A stretch of DNA of 64,000 bases from Rhizobium sp. TH2 (GCF_024707525.1 NZ_CP062233.1:1-64000), one strand, 5' to 3'. Counted from the first letter of the stretch, positions 43,617 through 54,155 are shown. A program made the numbers and translations. The notes: generated by a model not told the origin, from the sequence alone.

Positions 43617-44510
43617 TCACGCCGAATCGCCCTGCTCTTCCCTACGCTGTTGAGTGCGCAGTTTTGATCTGGCCTTTTGCCGAGCGGTCCGCAACTCCTC
43701 CAGGTCTGGCAGCCACCATCCTCGCGCGCGTTCTTCTTCCCCGGGTGACGTACGTGCCGGCCAGGTCGTCACCAGTTCCTCGAGCGAACCAGGTCGCCAC
43801 GACACCCAAAAATGCTCCTCGCTCTGGCCTGCAGGAAAATAGAACGCACTGACAGTCGCGGGATCTGCCAGCTCACCATCCGTGCCGATGAAGATAACGA
43901 CACCGACATGCGTACCGACCGCACGCTCGAACGGCGGGACATCATGCGCAGGCACCGGATAGCGTTTTCGACGACGCTCACTTGATCTCGCCTTCGATGC
44001 CTCCTCTTCTTCCGTGCCCTTGAATGCCTCGCGACGCGCTTTCCTTGCCTCGGGTTCATTGCGCTCAGCTGCCGCCTCGATCGCCGGCCATCGTCGTCGG
44101 AGTTCGTCGTATGATCGGTAAGGGACAGTCCACAGCCGGCGATCCGCGTCCCAGCGCGCAGACGGGATTTCTCGAATTTCGTTCACGACCGTGCGCGAGT
44201 AGGGCGTCCGGATTTGAAAGGCCGAAGGCGTGGTTTCGAGATAGCGGCTTTCGATCGGATCGAAGGCGAATGCGTCCCTGCCCTTCTCGTCGGCAAACGC
44301 ATCGGCCTCCGCTTCCATCTCGGCGAGCCAGCGACCGATGCGTCTCTCGGCGGTGCGGCCGGGCACGAACCAGGCATTCAGGCTGTCGCTCCAGCGTGCG
44401 CGAGGGAAAGATTCCCGAAAGTGCTGCACAGTTATGCGATCGTGCGGCAGGTCGGTCGTTGCGCCAACACGCGGCTCAGTTGGGGCGGTGTCGTTCGGTT
44501 GCTCTTCCAT
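43617..44510 (-). CDS. HARP-like double-domain protein in the NHEJ cluster
   Basis: 297 aa, not a known NHEJ protein. Two segments repeat a pattern like the HARP domain of SMARCAL1-type annealing helicases: FPRARWSDSLNAWFVPGRTA near residue 34 and IPSARWDADRRLWTVPYRSY near 114, each followed by an RRW/RRI helix. The centre is charged and the C-terminus contains WVSWRPGSLEELVTTWPAR. No helicase motifs follow, so this may be a DNA-junction-binding protein. It lies between DUF4334 and ligD on the same strand. Confidence 0.6.
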   Translation of the reverse strand: MEEQPNDTAPTEPRVGATTDLPHDRITVQHFRESFPRARWSDSLNAWFVPGRTAERRIGRWLAEMEAEADAFADEKGRDAFAFDPIESRYLETTPSAFQIRTPYSRTVVNEIREIPSARWDADRRLWTVPYRSYDELRRRWPAIEAAAERNEPEARKARREAFKGTEEEEASKARSSERRRKRYPVPAHDVPPFERAVGTHVGVVIFIGTDGELADPATVSAFYFPAGQSEEHFWVSWRPGSLEELVTTWPARTSPGEEERARGWWLPDLEELRTARQKARSKLRTQQRREEQGDSA

Positions 44511-44552
44511 CTTCCTTACCGCAACATTGTGGCCTCGGATTTGGCCGAACGC

Positions 44553-47201
44553 TCATGCTGCTTGTCTGGATTTTCCGAGGCGTTTGATGGCCTGTTCAAG
44601 CGGCCGCTGACCGTCGCAATAATCCTGCCACGCCGAGCTTTTCGCAAGCAGCGCAGGGACCGTACGGACCGTAAATCTCTTCGGATCGAGGTCCGCTTTG
44701 ACCTGGGTCCATGTCAGCGGCATCGACACGGTGGCGCCGGGCCGCGCTCGCGGAGACAAAGGCGCCACCGCCGTCGCCATGCGATCGTTGCGCAGGTAGT
44801 CGAGAAAGATGCGGCCCTCACGTTGGCTCTTGGCCATCTTGATCAGATAGAGATCCGGATTGTCGCGAGCCATCTGCTCACAGACATCATGGGCAAAGCC
44901 CTTCGCGATGTCCCAGCCGAGTTTCTTGCCCTTCGGCACGGCCAGCGGCGTCACCACATGCAGTCCCTTGCCACCCGTCGTCTTGCAGAAGCTGACGAGC
45001 CCGAGTTCGTCCAGCCGGTCGCGGATCTCGCGAGCGGCTTCGACGACGGTGGAGAACTCGACCTCAGGACCAGGATCGAGATCGAACACCAGACGGCCAG
45101 GCACTTCCGGCTGACCGGGCTCACAATTCCAGGGATGAAGCTCGACGCCCCCGATCTGGGAGATGGCAGCGAGACCCTCGACGCGATCGATCTGCAGGTA
45201 GGGCTTCTTGTCGCCAAACACCGTGACGAGTTCCAGCAGGTTCGATGTCCCCGGCATGGCATGGCGCTGGAAGAACTGTTCTCCTCCGATGCCGTCGGGT
45301 GTGCGAATGATCGAGCAGGGGCGTCCCTTGATATGGTCGATCAGCCAGGAACCGACGGCTTCATGATAGTGCGCCAGATCGACCTTGGTCACAGGCTCTC
45401 CATCACCGGCATCCGGCCATAGCGGCTTGTCGGGACTGGAGATCATCACGCCCATAACCTCCACCTTCGCGCCCTTGCGGAAGCGGTTTGGCGCCGGTTT
45501 CGACGTGTCGGGATCGGGCACCTCGGTTTTGGCTGGTGAGGCCGGCTTCTCGGCCTTGACTTCTGCAGCCGGCTTGTCTTCCCGCAAGCCCTTGAATGCC
45601 GCTTGGCGCACCTGGCCATCGGCCGTCCAGCCGGCAAACTCGATCTCGGCAACAAGCTCGGGTTTCAACCAGACGATATCAGGACTCTTCTTAGGCGCAC
45701 CAATCCCGGTGAACGGTGATTTGGATGTTTCCATAGCCTGCAGTTTGGGCAGGAGTGTCTCGACGGTCTTGGCGCCGTATCCAGTACCGACGCGGCCGAC
45801 ATAGACAAAGTGGTCGCCGCGATTGACGCCGACAAGCAGGGAGCGGAACTTGCCGTTGGTCTTGGCATAGGCGCCGATGACGACTTCATGCCCTGCCCGG
45901 CATTTCGATTTCGCCCAAGTGTCAGTACGGCCCGATTGATATGGTGAATCGACAACCTTTGAAACAATACCTTCCAACGACAGCCGACAGGCAGATTTGA
46001 GAACTGCGTCGCCGCCGGTTTCAAAGTGCTCGACGAAACGAAGGCGCGGATCTTCGCCGGCTTCCGACAAGAGTGACGCCAGACGTTGCTTTCGCTCAGT
46101 GAGCGGCAGCTCACGCAAATCTTCTTCTCCCACAAAGAGAAGGTCGAAGGCGAAGTATACGAGATCGTCGGTCTTTCCCTCGGACAGCGCCGCCTGCAGT
46201 GCCGCGAAATCCGGGGCGCCGTTTTCGTCAAGAGCGCAGATTTCACCGTCGATGATGGCGTTCGGTAGCGCGCACGCTGAGGTGGCGATTGCGGGGTATT
46301 TGGCGGTCCAATCCAGACCCTTGCGGGTTTTGAGGGTTGCATCACCATTCTCGATGCGCATCTGGATGCGATATCCGTCGAACTTGATCTCATGGATCCA
46401 GCCGTCGGCAGATGGCGGGCGGGCCAGAGTTTCGCAGAGCTGCGGCGGAATAAAATCCGGCATGGTGGATTTCTCCCGCTTGGCGGCTGACGGCTTTTTC
46501 GCGGTCTTCAGAACCGCTTTGCGCTCCTCGGCGGCAAGGCCGTGATTGCTATGCCAAACCGCGTCCGCCTCGACGTCGCCATTCTGCATCATGAATGGCT
46601 TCGGCTTCCTGCCCTTTCCGGATGCGATCGCCTCCATCGTTCGGCCGGAAGCCACCGACGTAGCGTTTTCCTCCAGGACGGCGGCTCCGTTCTCCTCGAC
46701 CGAAAAGTCGTCATGATGCTTGATCAACAGCCAGTTGGTCCGCTTGCCGCCATCGCGGTCATGACGCATCCGCACGAGGACGAAGCTGCCGTGGAGCCGC
46801 TTGCCCTGCAGCGTAAACTTGAAATCACCTTTGGCGAGCGCTTCTTCCGGCGTCCGGTTGCCCTCCGGCTCCCAGTAGCCGCGATCCCACAACATCACCG
46901 TACCGCCGCCATACTGGCCTTTCGGGATGGTGCCTTCGAAATCGCCATAGTCCAGCGGGTGATCTTCAACTTCGACAGCCAGCCGCTTGTCGTGCGGATC
47001 GAGCGACGGGCCTTTGGTCACGGCCCAGGACTTGAAGACGCCGTCGAGTTCGAGCCGAAGGTCATAGTGAAGACGGGTCGCGTCGTGCTTCTGGATCACA
47101 AAGCGCCGACGGTTCGAAGGTTTGACCTGAGCTTCACCGCTCGGCTCGCCCGTTTTCTTGAAATCGCGCTTGGCGCGGTATTTGGAAAGATTGTCAGCCA
47201 T
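44553..47201 (-). CDS. ligD: Multifunctional DNA ligase D
   Basis: 882 aa LigD with all three activities, order phosphoesterase-ligase-polymerase. Phosphoesterase: [19 protein letters not shown] near 34-52 and [11 protein letters not shown]. Ligase: active lysine in [10 protein letters not shown] near 274, [30 protein letters not shown]. Polymerase/primase from ~590: [26 protein letters not shown] (metal aspartates) near 708, and [12 protein letters not shown]. It processes and joins Ku-bound ends. Two bases after the upstream small gene, so co-transcribed. Confidence 0.96.
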   Translation of the reverse strand: MADNLSKYRAKRDFKKTGEPSGEAQVKPSNRRRFVIQKHDATRLHYDLRLELDGVFKSWAVTKGPSLDPHDKRLAVEVEDHPLDYGDFEGTIPKGQYGGGTVMLWDRGYWEPEGNRTPEEALAKGDFKFTLQGKRLHGSFVLVRMRHDRDGGKRTNWLLIKHHDDFSVEENGAAVLEENATSVASGRTMEAIASGKGRKPKPFMMQNGDVEADAVWHSNHGLAAEERKAVLKTAKKPSAAKREKSTMPDFIPPQLCETLARPPSADGWIHEIKFDGYRIQMRIENGDATLKTRKGLDWTAKYPAIATSACALPNAIIDGEICALDENGAPDFAALQAALSEGKTDDLVYFAFDLLFVGEEDLRELPLTERKQRLASLLSEAGEDPRLRFVEHFETGGDAVLKSACRLSLEGIVSKVVDSPYQSGRTDTWAKSKCRAGHEVVIGAYAKTNGKFRSLLVGVNRGDHFVYVGRVGTGYGAKTVETLLPKLQAMETSKSPFTGIGAPKKSPDIVWLKPELVAEIEFAGWTADGQVRQAAFKGLREDKPAAEVKAEKPASPAKTEVPDPDTSKPAPNRFRKGAKVEVMGVMISSPDKPLWPDAGDGEPVTKVDLAHYHEAVGSWLIDHIKGRPCSIIRTPDGIGGEQFFQRHAMPGTSNLLELVTVFGDKKPYLQIDRVEGLAAISQIGGVELHPWNCEPGQPEVPGRLVFDLDPGPEVEFSTVVEAAREIRDRLDELGLVSFCKTTGGKGLHVVTPLAVPKGKKLGWDIAKGFAHDVCEQMARDNPDLYLIKMAKSQREGRIFLDYLRNDRMATAVAPLSPRARPGATVSMPLTWTQVKADLDPKRFTVRTVPALLAKSSAWQDYCDGQRPLEQAIKRLGKSRQAA

Positions 47202-47203
47202 GC

Positions 47204-47512
47204 TCAGTGGCTCGATAGACGCAACGCGCCGGCGTCCCCGAGACGGGGCTGGACGGCGGCAATCCGGTTGAATGCTATGTCTGCCGAGACCTCGATCTCT
47301 CCTCGAAGCGGCGCGTCGGAGCGCGGTCCGTCATCATGGGAGGCGTCGCCGCCCGACGGCAGGGAGCCGGCCGTGTTGCGATCGGTTGCGGATTGGAGGA
47401 AAGTGTCCGGCCTTGAAATGCCGTGCTGCTGAACCAGATGTTCGACGGCAAGACCGGCTGCTTCCCGGGTTTCGAAAGTCGCCTGGATCGTCGTCGTGCT
47501 GTCATGCGCCAT
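47204..47512 (-). CDS. Small protein upstream of ligD
   Basis: 102 aa. N-terminal half has a ferredoxin-like alternation ([20 protein letters not shown], then [13 protein letters not shown]), C-terminal half is polar then [11 protein letters not shown]. Similar small proteins sit before ligD in other rhizobia (from memory). Function unknown; it starts the ligD transcript. Confidence 0.7.
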   Translation of the reverse strand: MAHDSTTTIQATFETREAAGLAVEHLVQQHGISRPDTFLQSATDRNTAGSLPSGGDASHDDGPRSDAPLRGEIEVSADIAFNRIAAVQPRLGDAGALRLSSH

Positions 47513-47783
47513 TTGGCTGTCTCCTGCTACTGATGTTCACAGGACGGAAACGCGTCTGGCGCCTGGTGGTTTCGCGGTGCGGAAACGAGTTCGCTGAAAA
47601 GCGACAGCTAAAGCGCAATGCTCGTCTACTCTATTGGCGCGGATTCAAATCCACAGATACGATGTGTCGATGCCGAGAAGCTGCGGCGCTCGGGGTGGTC
47701 TTATTCAGGGCGTCCCACCCTCGCAGAGCTCGCTATGAATTGGATGACAGCTTCGCCCCAATCGGAACTCCCGATGAGCGCGA
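47513..47783. other. Upstream region of the ligD operon
   Basis: About 270 bases without a supported gene. No GGAAC-type promoter with correct spacing was found for ligD here. Confidence 0.45.
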
Positions 47784-47969
47784 CTACGCGGCGAGTGGCT
47801 CGCGCTTTGCCACATGGGCCCTGACGGCCTCGCGCGCTTCTGCGGCCGATGAAAAGCGTCTGCCATCGAGATCGATAACATCAAACTTAACGGCTAAAAA
47901 AGCGAGATGGTTGTCAGCCGGAATGAGGACGGCAACGGGAATGCCTTTGTACTCGACGACCTGCTTCAT
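47784..47969 (-). CDS. Hypothetical small protein
   Basis: 61 aa (MKQVVEYKGIPVAVLIPADN, then LAFLAVKFDVIDLDGRRFSS and AEAREAVRAHVA): two short strands followed by helices, like several rhizobial plasmid proteins. Not otherwise recognised. Confidence 0.6.
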   Translation of the reverse strand: MKQVVEYKGIPVAVLIPADNHLAFLAVKFDVIDLDGRRFSSAAEAREAVRAHVAKREPLAA

Positions 47970-48065
47970 CAGGGAGTCTCCGATCAAAATACGATTGAAT
48001 GGGGAATCAGGGTCGTCTCGTCACAGCGAGCACCGTGCCATTTGTGCTCGGGCGCCTCGAGGCAA

Positions 48066-48505
48066 TCCGCACCTAGGCACCCCGCTTATCATGGAGATCA
48101 ATACTGATGGCGGCGACGCAGATGCCGCGCGGCGCATCGCTCTCGAAATCAAGCTTTTCCGTTCGCACAGTGGTCAACAAGCCTACTGTGTCGGAAAATC
48201 CAACATCTACTCGGCGGGCGTGACCATTCTCGCCGCGTTCGCGCCGGAAAACCGCTTCGTCCGGTGACGCGATCCTGCTGGTGCACGAGCGTCGACTAGA
48301 TACCACGATGCAACTGACTGGCCCTATCAGGTCGTGTCGCCAAATCGTCCGGGAACAGTTGTCGTTGCTTGAAACCGCGCAGGAACTCGAGCTGGCTGGT
48401 ATCCGCGACCTTGTTGAAGGCAGTGATCTGACGATCGACCAACTGTACGAGAAGGCCACCAAGAACTGCTATCTAAAAGCTGACGCGCCTTGGCGCATGG
48501 TCTAG
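48066..48505 (+). pseudogene. ClpP-like serine protease, frameshifted
   Basis: TPLIMEINTDGGDADAARRI, QQAYCVGKSNIYSAGVTILA and FAPENRF, then in another frame ILLVHERRLDTTMQLTGPIR and ETAQELELAGIRDLVEGSDL. This is the ClpP/crotonase fold with a likely serine in SNIYSAGVTI and histidine in LVHERR. The frame changes at about 48262 (PENRF, then stop). The N-terminal strands are also missing. Confidence 0.7.
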
Positions 48506-48610
48506 TCGCGGCGATACTCAAGTGATTGCATCACGTCTGTCGAGTGCGAAGTACCGAAAGCCACGAGCCGACGGGTAGTGCACGCGCCACGTTTCGCTTG
48601 CTGACCCAGA

Positions 48611-49170
48611 TCAGGAAATTCCAGATAGGAACTCCTCCGTGGTCAGCAGTTCCAACTGGACCGAAAAACGGTCGCCCAACAGCGTCAAAGACGCATCATG
48701 TGTCTCGTCCGCCCCGCTGCACACTGCGTCCTTCAAAACGATGATGCGATACCCAAGGTCGATGCCACCCAGCGCGGTCGCCAGGACGCGAACGTCCGTC
48801 TCTCCGCCGGTCAACACCAGTGTGCCAACCTCGTGATGTCGCAAGGCGGAGTGCAGTTGTCCGTCTATCCAAGGCGAGTATGTCTGCTTGTCGAAAACCG
48901 CAGCCGGCGGGCAGAACCTGGCGAGTTCGGGCACAAGGCCGACCATTTCAGGAGGCAAATGCTCCCGCGTCATCATCCACCCATTTTTCATAATATTGTT
49001 GCCACCGTCCTGAGACTTCGGACGGTGTTTTTGGGGGTATGAACCGTGTAAAGACCGTACGTTCGCTATGCCGGGCGGCCACTTCGACGACCTGGGGCGA
49101 CACCGGCTTCCATCCATGCCACTCGCCACGGCGTGTCTTCAGCAAACATGCGCTGCATGTCGACGCACAG
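48611..49170 (-). pseudogene. Isochorismatase-like cysteine hydrolase, two frameshifts
   Basis: Three frames together give one hydrolase: VDMQRMFAEDTPW, then VSPQVVEVAARHSERTVFTR, FIPPKTPSE and GRWQQYYEKW, then MMTREHLPPEMVGLVPELAR, VLTGGETDVRVLATALGGID and CSGADETHDASLTLLGDRFS. Breaks lie near 49095 (an extra C in GTCGCCCCAG) and near 48985 (an extra G in TGGGTGG). The usual catalytic cysteine position (GGETDVCVL) reads GGETDVRVL, so it would be inactive in any case. A related gene lies at 63825. Confidence 0.8.
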
Positions 49171-49202
49171 ATGACGCCAGTTTCCCAGCATGACAGGTGT
49201 CC

Positions 49203-49529
49203 CTACTTGATCCTGCCCCAGGCATAGCCAATGAGCGCCGCGATGCCGACGGACATGAAGACATTGCGTTTAAGTGTCTCCTCGACATCCGCGATTGCGA
49301 GCTCGATCTTGTCAGCTCCAAAGCTTTTGGCGTTCGCAGCGATCGCAGCGACGGACCGCCGGAGGTTTTCGATTTCGGTTTTGAGCGATTCTAACTGTGC
49401 GTCACTCGCCTCCCGTGGCCTTACGTCTGGACCATTGTTCAACACCATACCGTGGCTATCAACCAGCTGGGGGTTCTCGACCTTGTCGTTGTCAGTCATC
49501 TTCATCTCCCAAGCGTCATTGTTCGACAT
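49203..49529 (-). CDS. DUF883-like membrane-anchored protein
   Basis: 108 aa: a polar, helical region (LESLKTEIENLRRSVAAIAA, then DVEETLKRN) ending in one C-terminal hydrophobic anchor (VFMSVGIAALIGYAWGRIK), the pattern of DUF883/ElaB-YqjD proteins that attach to the inner membrane and bind ribosomes in stationary phase. AGGAG lies six bases before ATG 49529; this start overlaps the end of the DUF4142 gene by 14 bases, so both are on one transcript. Confidence 0.75.
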   Translation of the reverse strand: MSNNDAWEMKMTDNDKVENPQLVDSHGMVLNNGPDVRPREASDAQLESLKTEIENLRRSVAAIAANAKSFGADKIELAIADVEETLKRNVFMSVGIAALIGYAWGRIK

Positions 49530-50016
49530 TGAAGCTCCTCACTCTGATCAGGTGCATTCGGATCGTTGGATAGGTTGCCAACGCGAAACTCTTGAGCGCC
49601 CCGCCCTCCCCGTCCTTCGAGAATTTGTCGAATAGCTCAACGGCCTCCGTGTGAACCGAGACTTGGGTAGAAACATAGGCGGCGTCGAGCTGCGGACCCG
49701 AAAGCGGCTTCAGGGACTCGAGCTTTTCTCGCAGTTCCGGGCTCAAATCCGGAGGCAGCGTGACCCTGTCCTTTGCTGCGGCCTCCTTAAGATTGTGCGT
49801 GCTATGACCGTGGTCTTTGACCATGTCGTTCGCAAAAGCCTTGACTTCGTCGCTCTCGCCTTTCTCAAGCACGAGTTTGGCGGCTTCCATCTCGAACATG
49901 TCGGACTGCGCAGCTTTCTCCGCGAAGCCGTGCGGCGCCAATTCCGCTGCAGTACCCCAGGTCGCAAGCGGTAGCCAGAATAACGTCGCCGATGCGATGA
50001 TCACTGCCGTCTTCAT
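49516..50016 (-). CDS. DUF4142 periplasmic protein
   Basis: 166 aa, intact: signal peptide ([20 protein letters not shown], cleavage near TAA-EL) and a four-helix domain ([60 protein letters not shown]). DUF4142 is a ferritin-like-fold family tied to stress; biochemical role unknown. A stress-type promoter lies 24 bases upstream. Confidence 0.88.
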   Translation of the reverse strand: MKTAVIIASATLFWLPLATWGTAAELAPHGFAEKAAQSDMFEMEAAKLVLEKGESDEVKAFANDMVKDHGHSTHNLKEAAAKDRVTLPPDLSPELREKLESLKPLSGPQLDAAYVSTQVSVHTEAVELFDKFSKDGEGGALKSFALATYPTIRMHLIRVRSFNVEQ

Positions 50017-50039
50017 GTGAAGTCTCCTTTGATGCCTCT

Positions 50040-50064
50040 AACGGCGACTGTGTTCCGAAGTTCC
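50040..50064 (-). promoter_or_regulatory. EcfG/RpoE2-type stress promoter of DUF4142/DUF883
   Basis: Minus strand GGAAC (complement of 50060-50064), 17 bases, GTT, 24 bases before the ATG at 50016. It is back to back with the promoter at 50130. Confidence 0.7.
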
Positions 50065-50129
50065 GGCGGTGGCCGCTCGGTGCGCTATCGGACGCTGGCG
50101 AACAAATCTGGGTCATGTTCCGAAGTTCA

Positions 50130-50154
50130 GGAACCACGAGTCCGGTCTGCCGTT
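50130..50154 (+). promoter_or_regulatory. EcfG/RpoE2-type stress promoter of the dehydrogenase operon
   Basis: GGAAC (50130-50134), 17 bases, GTT, 39 bases before ATG 50193. Confidence 0.72.
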
Positions 50155-50192
50155 CTTGCCTCAGTTCCATTGATCCCGAGAGGCATCCCTCG

Positions 50193-51362
50193 ATGAAAGC
50201 ACTGACCTGGCACGGCAAGGGCGACATGCGTTGCGAAGAGGTCCCCGATCCAAGAATCGAAGATGGCCGCGACGCGATCATCAAAGTGACGGCATGCGCG
50301 ATCTGCGGATCGGACCTCCACATCTACGACGGCGTCATTCCATCCATGGAACATGGCGACATCGTCGGTCACGAGACGATGGGTGAGGTTGTCGATGTCG
50401 GGAGGGAGAACAGCAAGCTCAAGATCGGCGATCGCGTGGTTATCCCCTTCACCATTGCCTGCGGCGATTGTTTCTTCTGCGAGCGAGGCTTCTTCTCGGG
50501 CTGCGAACGGTCAAATCCGAACAGGGACAAAGCCGCCAAGCTATGGGGCAACTCGCCCGCGGGTCTCTTCGGCTACTCGCACCTGCTAGGCGGCTTCTCA
50601 GGCGGTCAGGCGGAATATATTCGCGTTCCCTATGCCGATGTGGGTCCGATCAAAGTGCCGGATGGGCTCACCGACGAGCAGGTTCTCTTTCTCAGTGACA
50701 TCTTCCCAACGGGCTACATGGCTGCCGACTTCTGCAACATACAGCCTGGAGATACCATCGCGATCTGGGGATGTGGTCCCGTAGGCCAGATGGCGATCCG
50801 GTCCGCGTTCCTCCTCGGAGCCGAAAGAGTGATTGCGATCGACACGGTGCCCGAGCGGTTGGAACTGGCGCGGGCCGCCGGCGCGCTCACGCTCGACTTC
50901 ATGGAGGAGGACATTTACGACCGGATCATAGAGCTGACCAAGGGCCGCGGGGCGGACGCCTGCATCGACGCGGTTGGGACTGAACCCGAGACAATGGCAA
51001 GCTTTGACTCCATGGTTGACCGGATCAAGGTCGCCACATTCATGGGCACGGACCGGCCGCATGTGCTCCGGCAAGCAATTCATTGCACCCGCAACTTCGG
51101 AACGGTGTCCATCGTCGGAGTGTATGGCGGCTTCGTCGACAAGATTCCAATGGGATCGGCAATCAATCGCGGCCTGACGTTCCGGATGGCCCAGACACCA
51201 GTGCAACATTATCTGCCCATCCTCATGGAGCGCATTCAGAAGGCCGAGATCGATCCGTCCTTCGTCATCACGCATCGGGGTTCGCTGGAAGACGGACCCG
51301 ATCTCTACAAAACTTTTCGAGACAAAAAGGACGGCTGCATCAAGGTCGTGCTTAAACCCTGA
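50193..51362 (+). CDS. Zinc-dependent alcohol dehydrogenase
   Basis: 389 aa medium-chain dehydrogenase. Catalytic zinc: [11 protein letters not shown] and [12 protein letters not shown]; structural zinc: [18 protein letters not shown]-binding: [13 protein letters not shown] near 190. It resembles the glutathione-independent formaldehyde dehydrogenase-like subgroup; the aldehyde or alcohol substrate is not predictable. First of three co-directional genes (18 bases to the SDR). Confidence 0.92.
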   Translation: MKALTWHGKGDMRCEEVPDPRIEDGRDAIIKVTACAICGSDLHIYDGVIPSMEHGDIVGHETMGEVVDVGRENSKLKIGDRVVIPFTIACGDCFFCERGFFSGCERSNPNRDKAAKLWGNSPAGLFGYSHLLGGFSGGQAEYIRVPYADVGPIKVPDGLTDEQVLFLSDIFPTGYMAADFCNIQPGDTIAIWGCGPVGQMAIRSAFLLGAERVIAIDTVPERLELARAAGALTLDFMEEDIYDRIIELTKGRGADACIDAVGTEPETMASFDSMVDRIKVATFMGTDRPHVLRQAIHCTRNFGTVSIVGVYGGFVDKIPMGSAINRGLTFRMAQTPVQHYLPILMERIQKAEIDPSFVITHRGSLEDGPDLYKTFRDKKDGCIKVVLKP

Positions 51363-51379
51363 ACTACAAGGAGAATCCC

Positions 51380-52174
51380 ATGGCTTCCGCAATTGGAAAA
51401 CTTGCTGTCATCACCGGAGCATCAAGCGGCATTGGCTTCGAGCTTGCAAAGATGGCCGCTCAGGAGGGCTACGATCTCATCATCGCCGCGGACGAACCCC
51501 ACATCAGCGACGCCGCTGATGAGCTTCGCGCATTTGGCGTGAGTGTTGAGTCGGTCAAGACAGACCTCGCCACGACAGAAGGGGTGAAGTCCCTCGTGGA
51601 AAGTATCCAGGGGCATAGAAGCCAGGTCGAGCTGCTGATGGCGAACGCCGGCGTGGGCCTGGGTCATGGCTTCCTTGATCAGGACCTCGATAGCATCCGT
51701 CACATCATCAACACCAATGTGACGGGGACGATGGAGTTGATCCACGCGGTCGGCAACCTGATGCGGAGCCAACGTTCCGGCAGAATCCTCATCACAGGCT
51801 CGATCGCGGGTTTCATGCCGGGCACGTTCCAGGCTGTGTACAACGGCACAAAGGCCTATCTCAACTCATTCTCGTTTGCGCTTCGCAACGAACTCAAGGA
51901 TTCAGGTGTAACCGTAACCTGCCTGATGCCAGGCGCAACGGATACGAGGTTCTTCGAACGGGCCGACATGCTGGACACCAGCGTCGGCCAGGCCAAGAAG
52001 GACGATCCGGCCGACGTCGCACGTGTCGGATTCGATGCCTTGATGGCTCGAGAGGGTGACGTCGTCAGCGGTTTCAGGAACAAGGTGATGGCGGCGGTAG
52101 CCAACATCACGCCGGCGGAAATGCTGGCGGAACAGCATCGCAAGATGGCGGAGCCGGGATCGGGCAAGCATTAA
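51380..52174 (+). CDS. Short-chain dehydrogenase/reductase
   Basis: 264 aa SDR with TGASSGIG near residues 12-19, NAGVG, a serine in ITGSIAG and the catalytic YNGTK. AAGGAGAA precedes the ATG. Co-transcribed with the dehydrogenase; substrate unknown. Confidence 0.9.
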   Translation: MASAIGKLAVITGASSGIGFELAKMAAQEGYDLIIAADEPHISDAADELRAFGVSVESVKTDLATTEGVKSLVESIQGHRSQVELLMANAGVGLGHGFLDQDLDSIRHIINTNVTGTMELIHAVGNLMRSQRSGRILITGSIAGFMPGTFQAVYNGTKAYLNSFSFALRNELKDSGVTVTCLMPGATDTRFFERADMLDTSVGQAKKDDPADVARVGFDALMAREGDVVSGFRNKVMAAVANITPAEMLAEQHRKMAEPGSGKH

Positions 52175-52175
52175 C

Positions 52176-52472
52176 GTGCACCTGATCCAACTTCTGCTTC
52201 CCGTCGTGGTGTCGGATGACGATAGGGTGAGTTTTGAGGCTATTCTTGGCGAGCTCACCGATCAATTCGGCGGCGCAACGGGATTTTTGAACTCGCCTGC
52301 TGACGGCCTGTGGGAGGATGGCGGAAAGCTTGAGCGCGACCGTGTCGTCACTGTCGAAGTGATGGTCGACGAGATCGATGCGGATTGGTGGAAAGCCTAC
52401 CGCAAACGCCTGGAACGGACCTTCCAACAAAAGGAGTTGATCGTTCGTGCGGTCGAGATCACAAAACTCTGA
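52176..52472 (+). CDS. Hypothetical protein after the SDR
   Basis: 98 aa from GTG 52176, one base after the SDR stop. Two beta-alpha halves (LIQLLLPVVVSDDDRVSFEA; VVTVEVMVDEIDADWWKAY) give a ferredoxin- or tautomerase-like look. Not recognised further. Confidence 0.7.
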   Translation: MHLIQLLLPVVVSDDDRVSFEAILGELTDQFGGATGFLNSPADGLWEDGGKLERDRVVTVEVMVDEIDADWWKAYRKRLERTFQQKELIVRAVEITKL

Positions 52473-52520
52473 TCTGTTCAGCCGGCTGCTTCGCCATCTG
52501 CTCAGATCTGGGTGGACGGA

Positions 52521-53426
52521 TCAGCGAAGCAACAGCGCGTGATCACTAAGATCGTTTCTCAGGGTGGTCGCCGCAACGACGGCTTGGCCAATTGCGTGAC
52601 CGATCTGGTCTACGCCCAGGACGACATCGCCCGCCGCGTATAATCCCGGGACGCTGGTTCTTTGATGACCATCAACCCGAACACATCCTTCCGAACTGAC
52701 ATCAGCGCCCACATTGGCAGCCAAAGTCGAACGCACGTTCGGGCCGAACGCGGCGTAGACAGCATCAAACCGCCTGGTCACGTCCCCGAACCGTAGTTCC
52801 ATGAAACCATCCCGCGGAGAATACTGATCAACCCGATCATCAATGACCTCGATATCGATCGCCTCGAGAGCCTGGCGCTGCGTCGGTGAGACAGCAAGCG
52901 CGCCACTCTCGGAGCAGATAGCGACCGATCTGGTATAGCTTCTGAGAAACTTCGCCTCCGCGTAGAGGTGGTCTCCCTCTCCCACGATCGCGACGTGTTT
53001 GTCCGTAATCTCATAGCCGTCGCATATCGGGCAGTACCGGAGGAGCCCTCGCTGGAGAGCGTCGGCGTGATCTCGCTCCGTCAGGCTCGGCGCACGGTTC
53101 CGCACGCCCGTGGCCAGGATGACAGCCTTCGCCAGGATGCTTGAACCCTCGGCGCGAGCCTCGAAGCCCGCAGGCAACGGCCGCAAGTCTTGCAAAAGAC
53201 CGTCGATCGTTTCGACGGGATAGGCGACCACTTGCTCCCTCATCCGGCGCAACAGGTCTACGCCGCTGATCCCTTCCGGCCAGAACGGAAGATTGTGCGA
53301 CCTCGGAATCATCGCCGCGCGGCTGTTTCCGGCATCGACAAGCACCACTGATAAGTGGAACCGCGCCAAGTAAAGCGCTGCGGTGAGTCCGGCCGGTCCG
53401 CCGCCGATCACGAGGGCATCAACCAT
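52521..53426 (-). CDS. Thioredoxin-reductase-like FAD oxidoreductase
   Basis: 301 aa with FAD-binding GGGPAGLTAALYLAR, the redox pair CPIC in RYCPICDGYEI near 136-139, NAD(P)-binding VAIVGEGDHLY and the second FAD motif GLYAAGDVV. It lies nine bases after the DUF6766 gene, so it shares its transcript. The electron acceptor is unknown. ATG 53426 is the first conserved start. Confidence 0.88.
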   Translation of the reverse strand: MVDALVIGGGPAGLTAALYLARFHLSVVLVDAGNSRAAMIPRSHNLPFWPEGISGVDLLRRMREQVVAYPVETIDGLLQDLRPLPAGFEARAEGSSILAKAVILATGVRNRAPSLTERDHADALQRGLLRYCPICDGYEITDKHVAIVGEGDHLYAEAKFLRSYTRSVAICSESGALAVSPTQRQALEAIDIEVIDDRVDQYSPRDGFMELRFGDVTRRFDAVYAAFGPNVRSTLAANVGADVSSEGCVRVDGHQRTSVPGLYAAGDVVLGVDQIGHAIGQAVVAATTLRNDLSDHALLLR

Positions 53427-53434
53427 GGCGACGA

Positions 53435-54094
53435 TCACGCTCCCGTTTCGGAATGCGGAGCCGATACCGGCTTGGATTCGGGTGACCCTCTGAACCTGAG
53501 GAAAATCGAGAGAAAGATCAGGATGGCGGTTGACAGAAATTCCGACTGCCAATTCTGGAAGGATTCAAACCACATCTGCGCACTGAAGATATGGTCCAAG
53601 GTCGTGGGTGCCGCGCGCCCATGCAACGAAGCCTCCGCGGCTTCGGCAGCCGCGCTCTCCCGCAGGTGCATGACAAAGCTTGCGATGAAGAGCCCGAGGA
53701 GGACCAAGCCCAGGGAATAGGAGTAGAGGTTCCTTGAAACGCCACCCATTCGCACCGCGAGCGGAGCATTCGGATTTCCTTCCTCGTCCGCAGGATCAGC
53801 GTCCTGTGGCGAGACCTCGTCCGGGTCTTTGGATTCCGCCGAGCCCCGCTGAAAGAGGTATGCGGTGAGCACGACATAAGCGCTCATCTGAAGGAATTCA
53901 CTCTCCCAATTTTCAAACAACGCCGACAGGAAATGACCTGTAGCGAGGTATGCGAATAGGGCGATGGGAGATGAACCGTGGGTCGATAGCTCTTCGTTGT
54001 AAACCGAATGACCCGTGAACATCATGCCGATAACCGTGGCGAACGTGGCCAACAGGAGGACGATCGTCAGTCCGTTGTCCTTCAAGACTTTCAT
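53435..54094 (-). CDS. DUF6766 family membrane protein
   Basis: 219 aa with about four membrane segments, two tandem related halves: GLTIVLLLATFATVIGMMFT with FENWESEFLQMSAYVVLTAY, and YSYSLGLVLLGLFIASFVMH with FQNWQSEFLSTAILIFLSIF. The repeated NW-(E/Q)SEFL motif marks the DUF6766 family; role unknown. Confidence 0.82.
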   Translation of the reverse strand: MKVLKDNGLTIVLLLATFATVIGMMFTGHSVYNEELSTHGSSPIALFAYLATGHFLSALFENWESEFLQMSAYVVLTAYLFQRGSAESKDPDEVSPQDADPADEEGNPNAPLAVRMGGVSRNLYSYSLGLVLLGLFIASFVMHLRESAAAEAAEASLHGRAAPTTLDHIFSAQMWFESFQNWQSEFLSTAILIFLSIFLRFRGSPESKPVSAPHSETGA

Positions 54095-54120
54095 CGCAAA
54101 CTCCACCTGCACGCGAGACC

Positions 54121-54143
54121 GGGCGGCGCCTGGAGCGCCGCCC
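54121..54143. terminator. GC-rich hairpin between yciF-like and DUF6766 genes
   Basis: GGGCGGCGC, CTGGA, GCGCCGCCC: a perfect 9-bp stem, no T tract. It could reduce readthrough from the YciF-like gene into the following genes. Confidence 0.5.
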
Positions 54144-54155
54144 GTCTGTTCATAG

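Noticed and set aside
47272..48267. 331-codon plus frame running through the ligD upstream region into the ClpP-like remnant
   Set aside because: Only its last ~70 codons carry ClpP-like sequence; the rest is antisense to the ligD-upstream genes. Kept only as a pseudogene fragment.
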